DNA of 64,000 nt from an uncultured Acetatifactor sp. (GTDB lineage: Bacteria; Bacillota; Clostridia; Lachnospirales; Lachnospiraceae), in contig CAJTSE010000018.1 of the NCBI GenBank assembly GCA_910578815.1, positions 8,346 to 72,345 on the forward strand. Direction: 5' to 3'. Position 1 is the stretch's first letter. Each line of letters opens with the position of its first letter. Position numbers and translations under genes: made by a program. The notes below the pieces were generated by a model, which was not told where the DNA came from, did no database searches, and saw nothing but the letters and a program-made list of their open reading frames with translations. Positions 7,602-15,633 of the stretch are shown here, in pieces.

Positions 7602-7640
7602 GTAGTACAAATTTTCAATTTACTACTTTTTTTACTACTT
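7602..7640. mobile_element. integrase arm-type binding sites at the element right end
   Basis: TTTACTACTT occurs twice, at 7619-7628 and 7631-7640. This is the reverse complement of AAGTAGTAAA, the DR-2 arm-type repeat bound by the N-terminal domain of Tn916 Int. A further AGTAGTA lies at 7601-7607 in the other orientation. The left end of the element was not found. Confidence 0.65.
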
Positions 7641-7650
7641 TTCAGGGCCA

Positions 7651-7680
7651 AGATATGCCGGGATAAGCCAGGATATGCCG
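7651..7680. repeat. three phased decamer repeats
   Basis: AGATATGCCG, GGATAAGCCA and GGATATGCCG follow each other directly, one helical turn each, between the integrase arm sites and the phosphatase gene. They could be the junction of element and chromosome or protein-binding sites. Confidence 0.4.
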
Positions 7681-7778
7681 AAAAACCCAATGAGCCTGAA
7701 AAAATCCTGAAAGCCTGGAAACGCCCAAAAATCAAGAAAAACCACGATAATCCAACTTATGCAAGGAGTTAAAAATAG

Positions 7779-8258
7779 ATGATAAAAATACTTTTCGTCT
7801 GCCACGGCAACATCTGTCGTTCCCCCATGGCAGAATTCATCTTAAAAGACCTGGTGCAAAAGCAGAATCTGGCGGACCGCTTTTTCATTTCCTCCGCGGC
7901 CACCAGCACGGAGGAAATCTGGAACGGGATCGGGAATCCCGTTTACCCGCCTGCGAAAGCCAAGCTGGCGGAACACGGTATCGGCTGTGATGGAAAACGT
8001 GCCGTACAGCTCCGGCGTTCCGACTATGAGCAGTATGATTTCCTGATTGGTATGGACAGTGCCAATATTCGCAATATGGGGCGGATTCTGGGCGGTGACC
8101 CGGAGGGAAAGATATATAAGCTGCTTTCCTTTGCAGGCTTAGAACAGGATATATCCGACCCCTGGTATTCGGGAGATTTTGACAGAGCCTACAGGGATAT
8201 TGAATTGGGATGCAGGAAATTTCTGGAATATCTGGCCCGAAAAGGATTCAAATATTAA
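7779..8258 (+). CDS. low-molecular-weight protein-tyrosine phosphatase
   Basis: The 159-residue cytoplasmic enzyme hydrolyses phosphotyrosine through a cysteinyl-phosphate intermediate. The P-loop is near the N-terminus (C8-HGNIC-R14-S). The general acid loop is D127-P128 in ISDPWY, and the length is normal for the family. An AAGGAG site precedes the ATG. In Gram-positive bacteria these enzymes often control tyrosine-phosphorylated proteins of capsule or stress pathways. No tyrosine kinase is nearby, so the target is unknown. It stands alone between the integrase end and the mraZ promoter and has its own terminator. Confidence 0.92.
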   Translation: MIKILFVCHGNICRSPMAEFILKDLVQKQNLADRFFISSAATSTEEIWNGIGNPVYPPAKAKLAEHGIGCDGKRAVQLRRSDYEQYDFLIGMDSANIRNMGRILGGDPEGKIYKLLSFAGLEQDISDPWYSGDFDRAYRDIELGCRKFLEYLARKGFKY

Positions 8259-8347
8259 AAATTATTCATAAAAATGTATTTTCTTTAAAAGTATAGATAT
8301 GCTTTCTACGAAGAAAGCTGTATACCATATCTTGTGGTTTTGAACGA

Positions 8348-8383
8348 AAAGTGCCCTGCAGAATGCCTGCAGGGCGCTTTTTT
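8348..8383 (+). terminator. rho-independent terminator
   Basis: AAAGTGCCCTGCAG pairs with CTGCAGGGCGCTTT across a five-base loop and ends in T residues. It separates the phosphatase from the dcw cluster. Confidence 0.85.
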
Positions 8384-8408
8384 ACGCGGTTTCACCGGAA
8401 AATAATCC

Positions 8409-8437
8409 TTGTCAAATTCTTAATAATAGTTTAAAAT
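8409..8437 (+). promoter_or_regulatory. promoter of the dcw operon
   Basis: TTGTCA and TAAAAT are 17 bases apart and lie about 100 bases before mraZ, just upstream of repeats that look like MraZ sites. Confidence 0.65.
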
Positions 8438-8448
8438 CTAGATAAAAG

Positions 8449-8505
8449 TGGGATGAAGATGGCATAAAAACCCATAAAGTGGGATGAACTGCCATAAAAG
8501 TACGA
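8449..8505 (+). promoter_or_regulatory. MraZ-binding repeats
   Basis: Two GTGGGATGAA repeats start at 8449 and 8479. Weaker versions (GATGGCATAA, CTGCCATAAA) lie between and after them in register with a 10-base period. MraZ is known to bind short TGGG-type direct repeats upstream of its own gene, one helical turn apart, and this array fits that pattern for autoregulation. Confidence 0.65.
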
Positions 8506-8539
8506 TAAAATCATCTTTTCGGACAGGTGGTGATCATTT

Positions 8540-8971
8540 TTGTTCATGGGGAAGTACAATCACACGATCGACCCAAAGGGCAGATTGAGCATTCCCTCCA
8601 AGTACCGCGACATCTTGGGAGATGAGTTTGTGGTATCAAAGGGGATGGACGGCTGCTTATTTGTGTACGCGATCGAGGATTGGAAAACCTTCGAAGAGAA
8701 GCTGGCGTCACTGCCGTTAATCAATGTTGAAGCCAGACAGTTTGCACGATTCTTTTTATCAGGCGCGCAGTATGTGACGGTGGACAAGCAGGGACGCATT
8801 TTGATGCCTCAGGATCTGCGGGAATTTGCCGGTTTGGAAAAGGATGTTGTGCTTGCGGGCATGGGTGGACGCATTGAGATCTGGAGTCTGGAGAAGTGGA
8901 ATGAGAACAGCGGGCAGGTGGACATCAACAAGATTTCGGAAGGAATGATCAACCTGGGACTGACGATTTAG
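8540..8971 (+). CDS. mraZ: transcriptional regulator MraZ
   Basis: The 143-residue protein has the two SpoVT/AbrB-like beta-barrel domains of MraZ, each with the DxxGR signature (DPKGRLSIP near residue 11 and DKQGRILMP near residue 82). MraZ forms a ring-shaped oligomer that binds repeats upstream of its own operon and tunes division and wall genes. The TTG start is chosen because AGGTGGTGA lies seven to eight bases upstream and the resulting MFMGKYNHTID matches the usual N-terminus of the family; an in-frame ATG two codons later is possible. It opens the dcw cluster, with rsmH 15 bases downstream. Confidence 0.95.
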   Translation: MFMGKYNHTIDPKGRLSIPSKYRDILGDEFVVSKGMDGCLFVYAIEDWKTFEEKLASLPLINVEARQFARFFLSGAQYVTVDKQGRILMPQDLREFAGLEKDVVLAGMGGRIEIWSLEKWNENSGQVDINKISEGMINLGLTI

Positions 8972-8986
8972 GACAGGGAGCCTTAT

Positions 8987-9922
8987 ATGGAATTTAATCA
9001 TTATTCCGTGTTGTTGACGGAGACCATCGAACAACTTCATGTAAAACCTGAGGGGATTTATGTTGACGGTACTCTTGGCGGAGGCGGACATGCCTTTGAG
9101 GTATGCAGCAGGCTTACCACCGGTCATTTTTACGGAATAGACCAGGACGATGCGGCGATCCGAGCCGCATCAGAAAGACTGGCTCCCTTTGAGGACAAGG
9201 TGACGATCCTCCGCAATAATTATTGCAACATGCGGGCGGCTCTTACAGCTGAAGGCGTAGAGAAGGCAGACGGAATTTTGTTGGATCTGGGAGTTTCCTC
9301 TTACCAGCTGGACACGGAAGAAAGGGGATTTTCTTACCGATATGACGCGCCGCTGGATATGCGTATGGATCAGCGTCAGACTTTGTCTGCCAGGGACATT
9401 GTCAATGAGTATTCCGAAAATGACCTGTACCGCATTATCAGGGATTACGGAGAAGAGAAATTTGCAAAAAATATTGCAAAACACATTGTAAGGGCCAGGG
9501 CGGACAAGCCGCTGGAGACTACATATGAATTGAATGAAATTATAAAAGCGGCCATACCGGCAAGGATGAGGCAGAACGGGCATCCGTCAAAACAGACCTT
9601 TCAGGCTGTTCGAATTGAGTGCAACAGGGAGTTGGATGTGTTGAAAAGTTCTCTTGATGATTTTATCGAGCTGCTGAATCCGGGGGGAAGACTGTGTGTG
9701 ATTACCTTTCATTCTCTGGAGGACCGTATTGTAAAGACCATATTCAGAAAAAACGAGAATCCCTGTACCTGTCCGCCGGACTTTCCGGTCTGTGTATGCG
9801 GGACGGTTTCAAAGGGAAGGGTAGTGACGAAGAAGGCGATTTTGCCTTCAGAGCAGGAAATACTGGAGAACAGCCGATCCAAAAGTGCTAAACTGAGGGT
9901 ATTTGAAAAGAGCGGCCGATAA
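8987..9922 (+). CDS. rsmH: 16S rRNA (cytosine-1402-N4)-methyltransferase
   Basis: RsmH methylates N4 of C1402 in the decoding centre of 16S rRNA using S-adenosylmethionine. The 311-residue protein has the family features: HYSVLLTE at the N-terminus, the SAM-binding DGTLGGGGHA at about residues 27-36, LDLGVSSYQLD in the middle, and VITFHSLEDR near residue 240. Length is normal. It follows mraZ in the standard dcw order and its end lies just before ftsL. Confidence 0.96.
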   Translation: MEFNHYSVLLTETIEQLHVKPEGIYVDGTLGGGGHAFEVCSRLTTGHFYGIDQDDAAIRAASERLAPFEDKVTILRNNYCNMRAALTAEGVEKADGILLDLGVSSYQLDTEERGFSYRYDAPLDMRMDQRQTLSARDIVNEYSENDLYRIIRDYGEEKFAKNIAKHIVRARADKPLETTYELNEIIKAAIPARMRQNGHPSKQTFQAVRIECNRELDVLKSSLDDFIELLNPGGRLCVITFHSLEDRIVKTIFRKNENPCTCPPDFPVCVCGTVSKGRVVTKKAILPSEQEILENSRSKSAKLRVFEKSGR

Positions 9923-9953
9923 TTTAGAGCAGAATAGAAAGCAGGACAACATT

Positions 9954-10481
9954 ATGAGCCAGAACAGACGTAATAACAGACGGGCTGCATATGATGAAAG
10001 ACAAGCTGCATACGAGAGAAGAATCAGCGCAAGATCCGCAGAAAACAGTGGTTTCTATGTGTACGGAAGCGCTGTCCGAGAGCTGGAGCCGGAGAGGCAG
10101 TGGGAGACGGAGCCCAGGAGGCAGCCGCAGCCTGCAGTCCGCAAAAACCGGGAAAAGGCGCACCATATGAGTGCGGGGTATGTGATTTTTTTGGTGGCGG
10201 CACTGTGTGCAGCAGCGTTCATTTTAGTAAATTATATTCAACTGCAGGCGGATTTAACTAACCTGACCAAAGGAGTTGCAACGAAGCAGAGCGAGTTGAA
10301 TTCTCTGCGCTCCGAAAATGACGAAAAATATAATCGGATCTTAAACAGTATTGATCTGGAAGAGATCAAGCGCATTGCCATTGGTGAGCTGGGTATGACC
10401 TACGCAAAAGAGGGGCAGATCATTTTCTATGCCGACGAGGGTGACGATTATATGCGCCAGGTGCCGGATACGAAAAACTAA
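9954..10481 (+). CDS. ftsL: cell division protein FtsL-like
   Basis: The 175-residue protein has a long charged cytoplasmic N-terminus rich in arginine, one membrane helix (AGYVIFLVAALCAAAFILV) and an extracytoplasmic coiled coil with leucine spacing (LTNLTKGVATKQSELNSLRS). This is the layout of FtsL/DivIC bitopic proteins. FtsL works with DivIB and DivIC in the septal complex and activates the FtsW/PBP pair. The cytoplasmic tail is longer than in most FtsL proteins. The ATG at 9954 is preferred, although its ribosome site (GCAGGAC) is weak; a TTG at 9903 overlapping rsmH is the alternative. Position between rsmH and the PBP gene supports the call. Confidence 0.85.
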   Translation: MSQNRRNNRRAAYDERQAAYERRISARSAENSGFYVYGSAVRELEPERQWETEPRRQPQPAVRKNREKAHHMSAGYVIFLVAALCAAAFILVNYIQLQADLTNLTKGVATKQSELNSLRSENDEKYNRILNSIDLEEIKRIAIGELGMTYAKEGQIIFYADEGDDYMRQVPDTKN

Positions 10482-10513
10482 CAGGGCGGTCGGTCCCGGC
10501 ATGGAGGACAAGA

Positions 10514-12697
10514 GTGAGCGAGCAGAAAAAAAATAAGTTTTCCATAAAGATGCAAAAGAAGCTGGTGGTACTGTTTGCAATGGTACTGCTGGCTTTTGCC
10601 GGCTTAAGTGTCAGGCTGACGATTTTAGCCAGGGAGAAGGAAACGCAGTATCAGAAGCAGGTTTTGATACAGCAGCAGTATGATTCCCGCACGCTGCCCT
10701 ACAGGCGGGGTGATATTGTGGATGCAAAGGGGACGAAGCTTGCCACCTGCGAAAAGGTGTATAATCTGATCATAGACGCAAAGGTAATGAATACACAGCT
10801 TGCCGGGAAAACACCTTACCTGGAGCCCACCCTGACTGCTTTGGAACAGTATTTTGATTTGGATATGTCAGTAATCCGGGAGCATGTATCAACCAACAAA
10901 AACTCAGCCTGGTATGTGGCAGCAAGGCAGCTTACCTATGATCAGATCAGCGGTTTTCAGGCTGCACAGGAGAAGAATTCCAATATTAAGGGAGTCTGGT
11001 TTGAGGAAGAGTACAAGCGGATTTATCCATATGGGTCGCTGGCATCGGATGCCATTGGCTTTTCCGGCAGAGACAATCAGGGAAGCTACGGGCTGGAGGA
11101 ATATTATAATGAGGTATTAAACGGGATCAACGGCCGGGAATACGGTTACCTGAACGATGATTTGGCGCTGGAACGCACTGTGAAAGCAGCGGTAGACGGA
11201 AACAGTATCCACAGTACCATAGATGCAAATGTACAGCTTATTGTGGAGAAGTACCTACAAAAATTTATGGAAGAGCATAAGGACGAATTTCGGCCGGGTA
11301 ATGGGGCTGAAAATGTGGGGTGCATTATTCAATGGGTGGATACGGGAGAGATCCTTGCCATGGCCAGCTATCCCAATTATGATTTAAATAATGTGCGGGA
11401 CCCTCAGGCACTGCTTGGTTCCATGATGGTGGAGCAGGTGGATCTGGGTAACGGATATTATGAAATTAAAAAGAACGGGACGGTCATTGACCAGGCTGTT
11501 CTGGATGCCATGGATCAGGATCAGCTTTATTTAAACTTGAATAATCTTTGGAAAAATTACTGTATTACCGGTACCTATGAGCCCGGATCCGTGACAAAGC
11601 CCTTTACTGTGGCTTCTGCCTTGGAAAAGGGAGCCATCGCTCCTAACGCCACCTTTGAATGCACCGGATTTCTGGAGATTGGAGGTTATAAGATCAAGTG
11701 TCACAGCAGCAGAAGAGGAACGCATACCTTGGGGGAAGCGATTGCTACTTCCTGTAATGTTTCCATGATGAAAATTGCGCAGACGCTGGGAATAGAAGAC
11801 TTTTGCGAATATCAGGAAATTTTTAATTTTGGTTTAAAAACAAATGTTGATTTGGCAGGGGAAGCCAGGACGGCCAGTTTGATTTATACCGCGGATAAGA
11901 TGGGGCCGACAGATCTGGCTACCAACAGCTTTGGCCAAAACTTTAATGTGACCATGGTGCAGACCATCACTGCCTTCAGTTCGTTGATTAACGGCGGTTA
12001 TTATTATGAGCCCCATATGGTAAACAAGATTACCAACGCCGCGGGGGCAACGGTGGAAAACATTGAACCCAGGGTGCTGAAACAGACCATATCCGAGTCA
12101 ACCTCGGCCTATATCAGGCAGTACTGCCGGGCGGTGGTAACGGACGGAACGGGAAAAACTGCCCGGCCCGCTGGCTATATGATCGGCGGCAAGACGGGAA
12201 CGGCAGAGACAATCGACCAAAATACCCACAAGCGCTCCGAGACGGAACACGTGGTATCTTTTATGGGCTTTGCGCCGGTGGATGATCCCAAAATTGCTAT
12301 TTATGTAGTGGTGGACAGACCGAATGTGGGAAAGCAGGATAACGCCAGACTGGCTACGGGTATTGTGCGCAATATTCTGACGGAGGTTCTTCCCTACCTG
12401 AACATTTTCATGACGGAGGAACTGAGCGAAAGCGAGATCAGAGAGCTGGAAGCCTTAAATCTGGAGATTATGACGGAGTATATCAGGAAGCCGGAAGGAA
12501 GTACGGGTGAAGAGGGTACGGAAACAGGCGATCCCGGAACAAGTACCGGCAGCGAGCCCTGGCAGAGCTTCCCTGTAGATCCGGAAAGCGGGTATCGGGT
12601 AGATCCGGCTACGGGCTACCACTACGATGCCCAGGAAGGCTTTTTGGTGGACCCGGTGATGGGGGCGGACGGGCCGGTAAATCCTGACATCAATTAA
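10514..12697 (+). CDS. pbpB: class B penicillin-binding protein, septal transpeptidase (FtsI/PBP2B type)
   Basis: The 727-residue transpeptidase has an N-terminal membrane anchor (about 17-35), a PBP dimer domain with YRRGDIVDAKG, and a C-terminal penicillin-binding domain. Active-site motifs are intact: SxxK as SVTK in YEPGSVTKPF, SxN as SCN, and KTGT in GGKTGTAE. It cross-links septal peptidoglycan together with FtsW. The C-terminus carries an acidic, Gly/Thr-rich linker followed by short YxVDPxTGYxxD-like repeats of unknown role in place of a clear PASTA domain. The GTG start has a TGGAGGACA site. A second class B PBP follows in the operon. Confidence 0.93.
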   Translation: MSEQKKNKFSIKMQKKLVVLFAMVLLAFAGLSVRLTILAREKETQYQKQVLIQQQYDSRTLPYRRGDIVDAKGTKLATCEKVYNLIIDAKVMNTQLAGKTPYLEPTLTALEQYFDLDMSVIREHVSTNKNSAWYVAARQLTYDQISGFQAAQEKNSNIKGVWFEEEYKRIYPYGSLASDAIGFSGRDNQGSYGLEEYYNEVLNGINGREYGYLNDDLALERTVKAAVDGNSIHSTIDANVQLIVEKYLQKFMEEHKDEFRPGNGAENVGCIIQWVDTGEILAMASYPNYDLNNVRDPQALLGSMMVEQVDLGNGYYEIKKNGTVIDQAVLDAMDQDQLYLNLNNLWKNYCITGTYEPGSVTKPFTVASALEKGAIAPNATFECTGFLEIGGYKIKCHSSRRGTHTLGEAIATSCNVSMMKIAQTLGIEDFCEYQEIFNFGLKTNVDLAGEARTASLIYTADKMGPTDLATNSFGQNFNVTMVQTITAFSSLINGGYYYEPHMVNKITNAAGATVENIEPRVLKQTISESTSAYIRQYCRAVVTDGTGKTARPAGYMIGGKTGTAETIDQNTHKRSETEHVVSFMGFAPVDDPKIAIYVVVDRPNVGKQDNARLATGIVRNILTEVLPYLNIFMTEELSESEIRELEALNLEIMTEYIRKPEGSTGEEGTETGDPGTSTGSEPWQSFPVDPESGYRVDPATGYHYDAQEGFLVDPVMGADGPVNPDIN

Positions 12698-12765
12698 TTT
12701 CAAAAGACATAACCTCATATCAATAAGAATAAAGTATATCAATAGCTTTTCTTGTGAGGTTATAC

Positions 12766-14505
12766 ATGCTGACGGACAATAACAAGATCTTTCACAGGAA
12801 AAAGATTTTGGTAATTTTTTTCCTGTGTGCCGGAATGCTGGTCCTCCTGTTCGGGCGGCTTGTGTACCTGTGTGTATGGCAGGCGGATCATTATTCCCAG
12901 AAGGCCACGGACCTTCATGAGAGGGAGAGAAGCATTAAAGCCGCAAGGGGCAGGATTCTGGACCGAAACGGCAAGGTGCTGGCGGACAATAAGACGGTCT
13001 GCACGGTATCCGTGGTACATAATCAAATTGAAGATCCGGAGAAAGTGATTGAGATATTATGCCGTGAGCTGGAGCTTTCGGAAGAGTACGTGACAAAGCG
13101 GGTGGAAAAATATTCCTCCATGGAGCGAATCAAGAGCAATGTGGACAAAACGGTGGGGGACAGGATCAGGGAGTATGATCTTGCGGGCGTAAAGGTGGAT
13201 GAGGATTACAAGCGTTATTACCCCTATGAGGATCTGGCAAGTAAGGTGCTGGGTTTTACAGGCGGAGATAACCAGGGAATCATTGGGCTGGAGGTGATCT
13301 ATGAAGAGTATCTTAAAGGAGAACCGGGGACCATTCTTACCATAACTGACGCCAAAGGTATTGAAGTGGAGGCGGCGGGGGAGCGGAGGATCGAGCCGGT
13401 AAACGGTAATGATCTCTGTATCAGTATAGACATGAACATACAGTCATATGCCACTCAGCTTGCGGTCCAGGCCAGAGCCGCCAAGCAGGCAGAAAGCGTC
13501 TCCATACTAGTGATGAATCCGAAGAACGGGGAAATTTATGCCATGGTGAATGTACCGGAATTTGACTTAAATGATCCCTATGCTCTGCCGGAGGGTACGT
13601 CGGAAGAAGGGTTGACAGCGGAAGAAAAGCAGAATCTGCTGAATGCAGTCTGGAGGAATGGCTGTATTAACGATACCTATGAGCCGGGGTCCACCTTTAA
13701 GATTATTACCGCGGCGGCCGGGCTGGAAGAAAAGGTAATTACTACCGCAAGCACCTTCAGCTGCCCCGGTTTTATCGTGGTGGATGACAGGCGGATTCAC
13801 TGTCACAAGCGGGCAGGCCATGGTTCTCAGGATTTCACTCATTGTATGATGAATTCCTGTAATCCGGCGCTGATCTCCGTGGGGATGCGGCTGGGCATTG
13901 ACAATTATTATCGTTACTTCGAACAATTTGGTCTAAAGACGAAAACAGGGATTGACCTGCCCGGTGAGGCGGGAACCATTATGCACAAAAAGGAAAACAT
14001 GGGGAATGTGGAGCTGGCTACGGTAGCCTTTGGCCAGTCTTTTCAGATCACACCCATACAGCTGATTACCACGGTATCTTCTATCATCAACGGTGGGAAC
14101 CGGGTTACGCCTCATTTTGGAGTAAAGACAATGGACGGGGAAGGTAACGTACTGGAGACCTTTTCCTATCCGGTGACAAAGGGTATTCTGTCTGCGGAAA
14201 CCAGCGCAACCATGCGAGAAATTTTGGAAATGGTGGTGGCGGAGGGCTCCGGAAAAAACGGGGCTGTGGCGGGCTTCCGCATCGGCGGGAAAACAGCTAC
14301 CAGCCAGACTCTGCCCAGGGGCAGCGGCAGATATATCGCTTCCTTTATCGGGTTTGCGCCGGCGGATGATCCGCAGGTTATCGCCCTTGCTATTGTAAAT
14401 GTTCCCCAAGGGGTTTATTATGGTGGGCAGGTGGCGGCGCCGATCGTTCGTCAGCTTTTTGAAAATATTCTTCCGTATTTAGGGATAATGGAGTATAATC
14501 AATGA
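12766..14505 (+). CDS. spoVD: SpoVD-like class B penicillin-binding protein
   Basis: The 579-residue protein has a membrane anchor (about 14-36), a dimer domain with ARGRILDRNGKVLADN, and a transpeptidase domain. The active serine is in YEPGSTFK and SCN is present. The third motif reads KTATSQ instead of KTGT, so the usual KTG glycine is alanine. It is the second PBP of the dcw cluster, the place occupied by spoVD in Bacillus, where it makes spore cortex peptidoglycan. It lacks a PASTA domain. The ATG at 12766 has GTGAGG upstream; a GTG at 12754 is an alternative. Its stop overlaps the mraY start (ATGA), so the two are coupled. Confidence 0.85.
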   Translation: MLTDNNKIFHRKKILVIFFLCAGMLVLLFGRLVYLCVWQADHYSQKATDLHERERSIKAARGRILDRNGKVLADNKTVCTVSVVHNQIEDPEKVIEILCRELELSEEYVTKRVEKYSSMERIKSNVDKTVGDRIREYDLAGVKVDEDYKRYYPYEDLASKVLGFTGGDNQGIIGLEVIYEEYLKGEPGTILTITDAKGIEVEAAGERRIEPVNGNDLCISIDMNIQSYATQLAVQARAAKQAESVSILVMNPKNGEIYAMVNVPEFDLNDPYALPEGTSEEGLTAEEKQNLLNAVWRNGCINDTYEPGSTFKIITAAAGLEEKVITTASTFSCPGFIVVDDRRIHCHKRAGHGSQDFTHCMMNSCNPALISVGMRLGIDNYYRYFEQFGLKTKTGIDLPGEAGTIMHKKENMGNVELATVAFGQSFQITPIQLITTVSSIINGGNRVTPHFGVKTMDGEGNVLETFSYPVTKGILSAETSATMREILEMVVAEGSGKNGAVAGFRIGGKTATSQTLPRGSGRYIASFIGFAPADDPQVIALAIVNVPQGVYYGGQVAAPIVRQLFENILPYLGIMEYNQ

Positions 14506-15467
14506 TAAGTAAAATCAGCATTTTAGCAGTTATGGTATCTTTCTGCATCAGCGCGCTTTTAGGGCCGGTGCTGATTCCCTGGCTAAGAAAGCTTAAAATA
14601 GGGCAGACTGTACGGGAGGATGGGCCGGCAGGGCACTTGAAAAAGAATGGTACGCCTACTATGGGCGGCCTGTTGATTCTGCTTTCGGTAGTGGCGGTGA
14701 CTCTTGTGTTTGCGGAAGACCATCCAAAGACAGCGCCGATTTTATTTTTGACGGCGGGCTTTGGGCTGATCGGTTTTTTAGACGATTACATAAAAGTGGT
14801 TTGCAGGCGCTCCATGGGTCTTTCGCCTCTGCAGAAGTTTTCGGGGCAGCTGGCAGTGACCGGAATTTTTGCCTTTTATCTGCTTAAGTTTACGGATGTC
14901 AGCCTTGCCATGAAGGTGCCTTTTTTGCCGGACCGATTTCTGGACTTTGGAGTGTGGAACATCCCCATCCTCTTCTTTGTGGTGCTGGGGACCGTGAACG
15001 GGGTTAATTTTACGGACGGTCTGGACGGATTGGCAGGAAGCGTTACGGTGATTGTAGCCGTGTTTTTTACCGTGGTGGCCATCGGCACGGGCAGCGGAAT
15101 CGAGCCTGTGACCTGTGCGGTGACAGGAGCTTTACTGGGGTTTTTGCTGTTTAATGTCCACCCGGCGGAGGTGTTCATGGGGGACACGGGATCTTTGGCG
15201 CTTGGGGGCTTTGTGGCGGCTTGCGGGTACATGTTACAGATGCCGTTATTCATTGCCATTGTGGGCGTTGTCTACATGGTGGAAGTGATCAGCGTTATAT
15301 TACAGGTGGGATATTTTAAATTAAGCGGCGGAAAAAGGATTTTTAAAATGGCGCCGCTGCATCATCACTTTGAATTGTGCGGCTGGTCCGAAACCAGGAT
15401 TTCAGCCCTGTTTACCATTGTGACGGCCCTGATGTGTCTGCTGGCACTGATAGGGCTGAGACCTTAG
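14502..15467 (+). CDS. mraY: phospho-N-acetylmuramoyl-pentapeptide transferase
   Basis: MraY transfers phospho-MurNAc-pentapeptide from UDP to undecaprenyl phosphate, forming lipid I at the membrane. The 321-residue polytopic protein shows the expected motifs: TPTMGGLLIL near residue 50, the catalytic aspartates in FLDDYIKV, NFTDGLDGLAG, FMGDTGSLALGG and APLHHHFE. Its start overlaps the stop of the spoVD-like gene by four bases, showing translational coupling. Length is normal. Confidence 0.97.
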   Translation: MISKISILAVMVSFCISALLGPVLIPWLRKLKIGQTVREDGPAGHLKKNGTPTMGGLLILLSVVAVTLVFAEDHPKTAPILFLTAGFGLIGFLDDYIKVVCRRSMGLSPLQKFSGQLAVTGIFAFYLLKFTDVSLAMKVPFLPDRFLDFGVWNIPILFFVVLGTVNGVNFTDGLDGLAGSVTVIVAVFFTVVAIGTGSGIEPVTCAVTGALLGFLLFNVHPAEVFMGDTGSLALGGFVAACGYMLQMPLFIAIVGVVYMVEVISVILQVGYFKLSGGKRIFKMAPLHHHFELCGWSETRISALFTIVTALMCLLALIGLRP

Positions 15468-15497
15468 CGTGAAAATACTTCTAATCGTTTACCAGCT

Positions 15498-15520
15498 CCA
15501 AGCCTGATGATCAGGCTTGG
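15498..15520 (+). terminator. perfect hairpin between mraY and murD
   Basis: CCAAGCCTGA and TCAGGCTTGG form a ten-base stem with a three-base loop, 31 bases after mraY. Only a weak T-run (CTGTTTCG) follows. A second, weaker hairpin (GCTGAAACAGG...TTTTTCAGC) follows near 15560-15580. They may attenuate or process the dcw transcript. Confidence 0.5.
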
Positions 15521-15633
15521 CTGTTTCGCGGAGAATTACTAAGTTTCACGCCGGGAAACGCTGAAACAGGCGTTTTTCAGCGGAGCTTTGGCTGTATTAT
15601 GAAGATTGAAAGAAAGTAAAGGGAAATAAAGGT

